Below, one piece after another: positions 42,401 to 50,365 of a stretch of DNA of 64,000 bases (the first letter of the stretch is position 1; the number at the start of each line of letters is the position of its first letter). Both the position numbers and the translations under genes were made by a program. The DNA is from Strigamia acuminata. Taxonomy: Eukaryota; Arthropoda; Chilopoda; Geophilomorpha; Linotaeniidae. The stretch covers positions 2,170,001 through 2,234,000 of the forward strand of contig OX442317.1 of the NCBI GenBank assembly GCA_949358305.1, written 5' to 3'. The notes beneath the pieces are model-generated. The model was not told the DNA's origin. It did no database searches and saw nothing but the letters and a program-made list of their open reading frames with translations.

Positions 42401-44433
42401 GCGGATTCACGTCGGCAATTTGAATGCCCAGACAAGTGATAACTTCATCCGTAAGTTTTTTGTTTTTTTCCAACGTATTTATTATTTATATTTTATTAAT
42501 TCATCTCATTAGTATGCATCTCACCCGTTTGAGTATGGGGAAGTGAAGATCACGCCCCTTCACCACACCTGGGTGGTTAGTCGGCTTTTAAAAAATGGGG
42601 ATTAACATTCATTAATCTCGCAGAGAGACCCCCAGATTGGTGACACATGCTTTCCAAAGTTGGAAAACAAAAACAAAATGAAATCCTCACAAATTCGCCC
42701 ATTTATTCACACTTCACGTGGACACACACACCTGTAATTATACCCAAAAACGCGGTCTATGATTAACCAAAATCCAACAACATAAAAAGAAACATGACGA
42801 TAATTATTTCATTTTTATTTCCAAAAGTTTGTTCTACTTTAGAAATTGAATTTTTCTTTTTTTTTCTCTTAATTTTTTTTTTTTTGCTTTATTTTCTTCC
42901 CCCTTTTGGTTCTTCCCCTCATTCCAACCTGAGAGAGATTGAAAGCCGCACATTCCACTCAGGTGACCTCTGGGGTCCCTTGGAGCCACGCCCCCGCAGC
43001 GCGGGTCGTGACCAGCCCAACCTCCCTCACTAGAACAAAAAGTGTTTCCAAAAACGAGAAGAAACAAAAATAAAATAAAATAAAATAAAAAAAAAAAAAT
43101 AAAAAAAATTATTTATTTTTAAATTTTTTCCCGACAGTTCGAATTATCACCGAAATCAAAAACGATTCGCCAAAACACGACCTAACAAATCTCTTTATAT
43201 TTTTTTTTATTTTTTCTTCTTCTTCTTTTTTATCGCCTCAATTTTTTTGTGCGCATTTAATTTTTCCTGGATCAGTTGCTCGCAGTTACTCCGTGGGTGC
43301 AAGCAAAGGCACAAAACCCTGGCAGGAAGCGAAGAGAGAGTCGTGTTGAGAAAGATACACAGTGTCCTCATATTTCATGTAAATTGCTCGACTTAAGTGC
43401 GGGTGGTTGGGGGCGAATGTTGGTAATTCTATCCTTCCCTTCATTTGAAGGAAAAGGGCGGAAAAACAAGGGGTTTTAACCTGCTGACAATGATAAAGGA
43501 CTTTGACCTAAAAACATGCCACGTTTTGTCTCCAGATGATTCCTCAAGGGCCACATTTAAATAAGCTCACTTAAATGTGATTTATCGGTGCAAAACTAAG
43601 AAGAGAGAATAAAATAAAAATGTGCGCCAATATATTTTATTCCCGCAGATTAGAACCGGTAAATTTGGCAGAAAAAGAAGAAAAAAGAAAAAATAAAATA
43701 AAATAAAAAGAATTTATTTTATTTTATTTTCTTGTTGTTGTTGCTACTAGATGGCGAAGTGTGTCGGTTTGTTGCTGGGGGTGGGGTATTTGAAGAAAAT
43801 GGTCGATAGGGGAGGGGGCAAAAGGGTCAGAAAGGCCAAGGAATCGATTGAGTGACGCGTGGTGCTCAGCCAATGAATGGTCGTTCTCGGAGACAAGGGG
43901 CTGTTTTGGGAGTCCCTTAATCTAACGTATAATTAATTACGCTGTCTTAAGTGTGATTTATGGTCTACTCAACATTCAACTCATTCACAAACAAAAGTCA
44001 GCAATTTTTTATTTTTCCTTCAACCCGAGCTCAAATCAATTGATTCGCCAAAAAATATGAACTCGCGCAAACTTGACCCCGTCAAATACATAAAGATAAA
44101 AATAAATTTTTATTTTTTTATTTATTTTTTTATTTTTGTGTCTGGCGAACTCATTTAGCGGTAAAGGTTAGCTCACCTCGCTTCCCCCCCCGCCATATCG
44201 GAACTGCAAATCTCAGAAAGACATGAGACAAAGGTTGTGATTAAGTTTTTGCGAGATAACAACACTTAATGTGTTGATAAGTGCAGACTATGGCAGCGAA
44301 ATAAACGAGGTGGTGGCGGGCAACGTGGAAACAAGTTCAGCTTGTGCCTCATTTATATTCCTTAAGTTAAGAATATAATAACTAATGATGATAATTTGTG
44401 GAGAAAAAAGGAAGGGGGAAAAGAAAAACTTGC
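39401..44433. other. Non-coding stretch, probably the start of a long ARB2A intron
   Basis: No exon found. On the minus strand the last ARB2A exon I can place ends at 44,434 with a GC-type donor, so this stretch is inferred to be intron of that gene, at least at its right edge. It holds short local duplications of TAAAAATGCGAAATT-like text at 41,055-41,135, AAATA pentamers at 43,067-43,105 and 43,692-43,710, and very T-rich runs near 42,855-42,900 and 43,200-43,260. Confidence 0.5.
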
Positions 44434-45744
44434 CTCTCGCAACCACTTCATCTGCGGTAAATGAGTAATTCCTAGTTTCTCCAAATTATGCACCGAGTCG
44501 GTCATTGCAATGGCGAAAACTCGATTTTCCATTTCCTCGTGATGAGTTTTGATCTGAAAGAAATAAAATAAAATAAAATAAAATAAAATAAAATAAATAA
44601 ATAAATTTAAATTTTACCAAGTTTGTTGTGCACACGCCACCGAAACTGTGCGCAACTATGGCTACGTGTTTAGCTTTGGAAGGGTGAATGAAATGTTTCC
44701 AAACGTACGTCGTGTGTTCTTTAGACGTGACACTTCCCTAGAAAAATAAAATTATTCACATATTTAATTTAATTTCCAATCTGGAGATGATGTATGGCTA
44801 TTACTCTGATCGGTTTATCGTCTATTGAATTTAAATTCGAGTTCAAAACAATAATCCCGTAGCCTTCGCTGAGACCTCGCTTAATGAAGGGCAGTTGGGT
44901 TCCATTGTCGAGGCAGTCGTTAATTATAAGCCTAAAAAAAGGGAGAATAATTAGCAAAAACAGGTTTTAATTAATTGAAATTTAAAAACAAACCGTCTTG
45001 CCCACTGCCCGGCTCGAACTACGCCGGAGCCATGAATTAAGACGAGAAGTTTGTCGGGGTTAGTTAAGGCGTCTTCGCTCACAAATATGAAACTCTGCGC
45101 TTCATTTTCTTCCGGGTCGATCTAAAAAACGCAACGTTTTATCAATTTTTTCTCTCCTGATTCCAATTTCGATCGTTTTTACTGGAATGTATGTTTTCTT
45201 CAATTTAACTTCAGTTTCTAATAAGTCGTACACGTATTCGGTGATGAGCTGCAAGAAAAAATATCGGTTTTCAACGGTTTTATTTCACTCGTGGGAACGT
45301 TTTACCTCGCCCAAAACCTCATAGCGTTTTTGATTGTACGAACTATCGTCACTAAAGTTGAATTCGTAAGATTTGTCGCTTTCTATGTGTCGCAATACGC
45401 CGTCTGTTGGTTTTTAAATGTAAATTCAAATTGAATTGATTTGAATTGAATTTATTTCGTGTTATTTTCATACCACTGTCAAATTTGTATCCGAAACCTT
45501 CGATCGTGGTTGGAAACGTGCGATGTGAATCAGATATTTTTTGGATTTTTCTCGGAGGTCCGTTTTGATCGTCGTTTTCGTCGTCACTAGTTTTCTCCAC
45601 GCTTTCCATGTGTACGGCCGATACCGATACGGCCACTAATACCAGCAATTCTGTAAAGATGTACGGCGTAAGATTTTATTTTTACGGATCTTGTAACGGG
45701 ATAATTAAGCTTACTTGATTCTTACTTGGAAAAAACGCGATCAT
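44434..45744 (-). CDS. ARB2A: ARB2A (FAM172A) homologue, Arb2-domain protein, 3' end not found
   Basis: Coding exons on the minus strand: 45744-45726, 45650-45474, 45403-45306, 45248-45183, 45121-44994, 44931-44805, 44737-44618 and 44553-44434. All phases join without a stop, giving 285 residues. The protein matches human FAM172A through [31 protein letters not shown] and MTDSVHN. The Arb2 domain has an alpha/beta-hydrolase fold. HGSG is at about 150-153, a nucleophile-elbow-like AHSFGG has Ser at about 236, and TDS has Asp at about 264. A 19-nt first exon plus the start of exon 2 encodes a hydrophobic N-terminus resembling a signal peptide. Known family roles: the fission-yeast Arb2 subunit of the Argonaute siRNA chaperone complex, and a co-transcriptional/splicing role in mammals. 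The final 65-70 residues (the CPRVSAGT-like region) were not found. Exon 8 ends at AG|GCAAGT, a consensus GC donor. Reading through instead adds about 25 unrelated residues before a stop. Confidence 0.93.
44563..44605. repeat. (AAATA)n array inside an ARB2A intron
   Basis: About seven AAATA units followed by AAAT units. It lies in the 64-bp ARB2A intron between 44,553 and 44,618, so most of that intron is the repeat. Confidence 0.9.
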
Positions 45745-45790
45745 ACGGAAAAAAATAAAAATGTTCAGCGTGGGGAAAACATTCAGAAAT

Positions 45791-45807
45791 CCGCCATGTT
45801 TGTTTAC
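45791..45807 (-). promoter_or_regulatory. Composite forkhead-like plus YY1/Pho-like element, ARB2A promoter
   Basis: The minus strand reads GTAAACAAACATGGCGG about 46 bases before the ARB2A start codon. The ATG inside it opens a four-codon upstream frame (M-A-D-F-stop). The same composite occurs at 48,730 and 52,631. Confidence 0.6.
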
Positions 45808-45853
45808 ACTAGCTAAAGCGCCGGCTGGTGTCGGATGCAAGATGGTTTCTACT

Positions 45854-45907
45854 TTTATTCAATAGCAACAGATGGAGTAGCAATAAAGCGGGAGTTTTGA
45901 ATTTATT
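45854..45907 (-). terminator. Candidate CATSPER2 poly(A) signals
   Basis: AATAAA is present on the minus strand at 45,902-45,907 and 45,854-45,859, about 50 and 100 bases after the CATSPER2 stop. Both lie upstream of the ARB2A promoter element. Confidence 0.5.
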
Positions 45908-45958
45908 TTTTAAAATTAAATTTAATTAACTGGAAAAATAGTTAAGTAATTTGAATTT

Positions 45959-48062
45959 TTAACTTTTGAGAGGTTGAGGGTCTGAATGAAGATCGTGAAT
46001 AGTTATCAACGCCTCAACTGGAAATAAAAATCGTTATTTAAATATTTTTAATTTTTAATTTTTAAAAATCACCAAGAAGTTTGAATATTTTCTCCCTTTC
46101 TGCCAAGTTCTCCATCAGGGATTCCATGGCTTGCAGATAAGAAAAGAGTGTATCTTTGGGCCACAAAGTATCTTTATGCCAACGGTCTAGTGCGGCGAGA
46201 TGTAATTTCACAAATTTATTCCAAGCTAAATTTAAAAATGTATTATTTTTTAAAAATTTTATTTTATTTTTTCTGAAACTTACATATCTCGTGCGTGTAG
46301 CACAGGTTTAACCAATCTGTAGTCATTTGCCGATATTCTTCTTCTGTGGAATCTTTAGGTGGTGCTCTTCAATTTTATTAATTTTTTTTTCTTTTGTTTA
46401 AAATTATTTGGAAAAATAAAAATCGTAATAATAAATACTGACTGTAATTTTTTCAAGAAATCACTTTCCTGCTCTAATCTGATTAAATACTGTTTCAATC
46501 TATTTTCATCTTCTTCTCTGTCCATTTCCTTTTCTGTTTCTTCAAGAATCGCTTGGTGACTTTCTTGGAATTTATAAACTGGATACAAATAAGAGATATT
46601 CATTTATTTATTTATTTTATATAAACAAATAACTCACTAAAAACTCCATCAAAAATACTTCGTATAATGTAACCGCCTACACAGACCCACAGAATGATCC
46701 AAGCACCTCCAGCTGGACCAAAAACTCGAATAATTTCTCGAAATCTTTTCGGCCAAGTATCAAATGTGTATATATTGAAAAGCGTCTTAATAGCATTGCC
46801 AAAACCACTAACATAAAAATTAATTTAAAAAAAAATAATAATAATAACGATAAATTTTAATCTAACCAAAAAGAATCTGCATATTTTAAATTCGGTTCCC
46901 CCGATTCCTCGTAATGTCCAAACATGACCATTCCAGCCAATGCAAACACGAAAATCACCAACAACAGCGTCAACAAAACAAAAAGCATATCCTAAACAAA
47001 ACAAAACATTAAGATAACATCAAATATTTGATAGTATTTGTAGAAATTGAAATTCACAGTATTTCATTACCTTGACCGCTTGGTGAATCGCTTTGACCAA
47101 TAGATTAACAACAGGAATTAAACGTATTATCTTAATGGCGCGTAGAACTTGGAGAACGTGTAATTGCCAGAAAAACCATTTCGGTTCAACCTCCGCGAGA
47201 AGCCCAACGAAAGATAAAATTCCCTAAACAGATTAAAATATGATAATAAAATAATCTAATTCGGTAATAATTACAATCCATTATCGTATATTTACCATTG
47301 CATTCATTACGCAATCCAAGATATACCATCCATTCATCCAAAACCGAATCTTATCTTCCAGATAACCCAACAACGGATCCAGTAAAAACACCGGCAAACA
47401 CATGTAAATAAATCCGAGTGAAAACCAATAGAGGGTCTTGAAAATCTCATCATCCAGATGGTAAACGCACTCTGGAATAAAAAAAACAAACAAATGGCAA
47501 CAAAATTAGAAATAAAATTAATACTCACCGACATTTAATCCCATAACTAAGCAAAACAACACGAGCACAACTAACATGAAGTATTGGTAATATTTATCTG
47601 TATTTAGTTAATTTAACTATAACAACATTTGACATTTGATTTGTTTTTTTTGTTAAATTTCAACTTGAGGATACTGTTGTTGACGTGGTGAGCGAACAAA
47701 GACGCTTTTTGTAGTCTAGTGGGTTTCACCATGTTCCTTATGTGTCTGGGTTTGCCGAAAATTTCTTTTCCAATCGCGTGGGATCTGTAGACCGCGTGAT
47801 CCAGCTCGCTGTCAACAAAAACTTGATCATCGTCTTGGATTTTGCTCAGCCCTTCAACGGCTACAACAAATCGGGGGTTTTTATTCCATTTTTTAAATTA
47901 ATTTATTAATTATTTAATTTATTTACTACGGAATTTTGATGATGTGACTAAAGTGTTTAGTTTTTCTCCACTTTTGGCCACGTAGTCCAGAAGTTTGAAT
48001 TTGCTGATGAGTTTGGCTCGGAATATGATTCCGTAGTTGGAAATAAATAGATTAGGCGGCAT
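45959..48062 (-). CDS. CATSPER2: Cation channel sperm-associated protein 2 (CatSper2) homologue
   Basis: Eleven minus-strand exons: 48062-47930, 47860-47675, 47597-47529, 47471-47296, 47223-47071, 46991-46867, 46807-46638, 46578-46443, 46366-46284, 46225-46073, 46017-45959. They encode 480 residues in phase. It is a single six-transmembrane channel domain. S1 is near 110-129, and S4 (residues 214-224) carries R216, K219 and R222. The pore motif is T295-F-D-T-W299, the CatSper TxDxW calcium filter. A charged coiled-coil-like tail follows S6. CatSper2 rather than another paralogue is shown by the N-terminal linker (about 45-100) and the C-terminal LWPKDTLFSYLQAMESL, close to the human WPRDSLFRYFELLEKL. 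In animals CatSper1-4 form the sperm-tail calcium channel needed for hyperactivated motility. Other subunits are not in this window. The gene sits 103 bp after the IER3IP1 stop and 214 bp before the ARB2A start, all on the same strand. Confidence 0.93.
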
Positions 48063-48098
48063 GTTTGCAAGGAGACAACAATAGCAATAATAGAAAAT

Positions 48099-48104
48099 TT
48101 TATT
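48099..48104 (-). terminator. Candidate IER3IP1 poly(A) signal
   Basis: AATAAA on the minus strand, 61 bases after the IER3IP1 stop codon and only 36 bases before the CATSPER2 start codon. Confidence 0.5.
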
Positions 48105-48165
48105 ATTGTTCCATATGGTGTATAAACAATTTTACAAAAATAATATGACGAAATAAAGCGCGCAT

Positions 48166-48548
48166 TTAGCCCAGTAATAACTTAAATATAATCGTTAGAG
48201 CGTTTAGGAGAATCAAGGGTACTGGAAAAATTAAGAAAAGATTAATTGATTACATTTTCATTGATAGAAATTAATTAATTAATTTACTTCTCATGACCGT
48301 TCTCACTGATCGAATTAGCTGAATTATTTGGCTTTTTATTCCGGGTGCTTCGTCAAATCCACGCATGTGATCGGTCGAACCCCAACCAACTGAAAAATAT
48401 CAAATTATTTGTTTATTTATTTATTTTTAATTGGTTGAATATTTGGATGGAACTCACTTTTGGCTAAAAATCTCTCTTCGTGCAGAACTGCGATGGCATT
48501 CACACACAGAAGTGCGGCTTCGAACAAATTGTAGAGCGTGATTGTCAT
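48166..48548 (-). CDS. IER3IP1: Immediate early response 3-interacting protein 1 (Yos1 family)
   Basis: Minus-strand exons 48548-48458, 48389-48288 and 48221-48166 encode 82 residues, exactly the human length. Matches to the human protein include AALLCVNAIAVLHEERFL and GIKSQIIQLIRSVRTVMR. The N-terminal hydrophobic segment (about 4-22) and C-terminal hydrophobic segment (about 65-82) are membrane anchors. The family (yeast Yos1) works in ER-to-Golgi vesicle transport. A 5'-UTR intron at 48629-48564 has a textbook GTAAGT donor; the upstream exon contains a short upstream frame starting M-E-E-A. It shares a promoter region with the divergent C15orf40 homologue, with start codons about 340 bp apart. 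Confidence 0.97.
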
Positions 48549-48729
48549 TGTTGATTCAAAATGCTAAAAAATAAAACAAAATTAGTGTATAAAAGTTCGT
48601 AGACAACGCAACAAATCATGTATACTTACTTTCAAAAGCTCAACGTCGCTTCCTCCATACTTAGATGAACCGATTGAGATCGATTGAACGGGTTGCTATC
48701 TGGTGGCGGAAGTGTGCAACACAAAAAAC

Positions 48730-48746
48730 GTAAACAAATATGGCGG
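48730..48746 (+). promoter_or_regulatory. Composite forkhead-like plus YY1/Pho-like element, IER3IP1/C15orf40 promoter
   Basis: GTAAACAAATATGGCGG lies between the two divergent genes, 139 bp before the C15orf40-homologue ATG. The internal ATG opens a four-codon frame (M-A-A-G-stop) on the plus strand. It differs from the ARB2A copy at a single base. Confidence 0.6.
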
Positions 48747-48884
48747 CTGGCTGATGATCGCAAATATCAGGTCACAAAATAACGATTTTTAGTGAATAAA
48801 ATCATAAAAATTATGTTTTTTATATTTTTTATTGACAGGAATCATTTTTTTATTTCCATTCAAAAAATATCCACAAGTTTAATT

Positions 48885-49458
48885 ATGCCGAAACATGATA
48901 AACAGGTAAAAAAAACACTTTATTCTAACAACAAATGTGGTTTGATAATTTTTTTTCTTTAAAAATCAGGTGAAAAAACCAGTGAAACCGAATGAATCAG
49001 GTCCGATAAGTTCAAAGATAAACGGAACAATTTTAATAAAAATCTTAGCCAAACCAGGTGCAAAGCAAAACGCCATTACAGGTTTAAAAAATGAAGAAAA
49101 AAAGAGAATTCTGAAAATAAAATTTTTAAAAAATATAAGAAATTAACGTTTATCTTATCAGATATAAACGAAGAAAATATCGGAGTTCAAATTAATGCTC
49201 CTCCTGTCGAAGGAGCCGCTAATACCGAACTCGTCAAATATTTAGCGAGTGTACTTGACCTTAGGAAAAACGATTTAACACTCGAAAAGGTATTAATCCT
49301 AAAATTTAATAAATATAAAAATAATAAAATTGGTTCTAACAATCGTAACACATTTGCAGGGATCCAAATCACGGGATAAAATAATATCCATCTCAAATCC
49401 GCACATCACAATTGAAAATATCCTCGCGAAACTCGAAAAAGAAAAATCTGCAAGCTGA
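48885..49458 (+). CDS. UPF0235 (DUF167) protein, C15orf40 homologue
   Basis: Plus-strand exons 48885-48905, 48970-49081, 49162-49289 and 49360-49458 encode 119 residues. Similarity to human C15orf40 runs from about residue 25: [11 protein letters not shown] (human AKPGSKQNAVT), [16 protein letters not shown] and [17 protein letters not shown]. This is the bacterial YggU-type DUF167 fold. The Lys-rich N-terminus (7-20) is unlike bacterial members. The molecular function is not known to me. The four short introns show that it is a native eukaryotic gene, not bacterial contamination. It is transcribed divergently from IER3IP1. Confidence 0.95.
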
Positions 49459-50045
49459 AAACAACTTAAAAATTCATCCATTTTGTCTAAATTTAGAAGC
49501 ACGTAATAAATAAAAAAAATTGCGAAAATTAACACGAAAATTTGTACACATTGAAATGCAATATTCTAATTACTCTGCACTTTCAACACGTCAATGCTTT
49601 TTAAAGTTTAAAAAAAAATCAGTGCGTTATTAGACGTTGAAATTGAACTTTAAACAAGGATCTGTTATGAGGACACTTTTATCAACATTTACACATGTTG
49701 TTTTATCAAATCTACAGGATTCGGATGATAATTTTTTTTTCTACAACAAACGTAGTGCAAACTTGAATCAAGGGCACAATTCAAAAACGCATTAAAAATC
49801 GCATTTCTAGACGCGTTAAATTTGAATAAACGAGCGAAATAATTTATTTAAATATAATGACTTGCAAAATACTCGTAAACAACTTTAAATACTTAAAATA
49901 TATATATATATATTTTATAGCGCTCTTGATTGACTCATCCAGGAAGTTTTAATCAAAGCAAAATTACGTCATCCAAGACGGTGATTGATCAGCAGCGCGT
50001 CACTTATGAATACCTGAACCTCATTGACTAATCATATCGATTTAT
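49459..50045. other. Intergenic gap before perilipin
   Basis: A/T-rich, with an (AT)n run at about 49,898-49,915. No exon seen. It presumably holds the 3' end of the C15orf40 homologue and the perilipin upstream region. Confidence 0.5.
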
Positions 50046-50146
50046 TGTGATTGGTTAATGATAATTGGGTCTCAAATAGAATAAATAGGCCAACACCACA
50101 GGGAAACGTTCATTCAGTTCTCGACTCCACAGGTGAACCTCAACGG
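50046..50146 (+). promoter_or_regulatory. Perilipin core promoter and non-coding first exon
   Basis: An inverted CCAAT box (ATTGG, about 50,049-50,053), a TATA-like ATAAATA at 50,081-50,087 and the arthropod initiator TCAGT at 50,114-50,118 are correctly spaced: the TATA box is about 30 bases before the predicted start at A 50,116. A non-coding first exon would end at the donor GTAAGC (50,147) or at an alternative GTGAAC (50,133). The acceptor is probably the AG at 50,351-50,352, just before the start codon. Confidence 0.6.
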
Positions 50147-50365
50147 GTAAGCAAGAAGAGAAATTTTATTTTACATTTTTTTTTTGTTTTTGTCTAAATT
50201 CGTAACTTGAACCGCCATGATGGAATTTGAACTTTAAATGGAGTTTTAGTGGACTTTGATGGTCCATTTCCTCAGTTTTGTCACTTGACGTCTTGAATTC
50301 GACCCAAACGTGCTTATTTATTTTTCCTTTTGCATTCCAAGTTAATGTATAGAAAGAAAATCGAA

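Noticed and set aside
44340-44434. ARB2A ending by read-through of exon 8
   Set aside because: The read-through peptide (about 25 residues, Ser/Phe-rich) is unlike the conserved family C-terminus, and the exon edge is a consensus GC donor; still possible as a minor form.
48885-49458. Bacterial contamination or transfer, because UPF0235 is common in bacteria
   Set aside because: Four exons with normal splice sites and close similarity to the animal C15orf40 protein.
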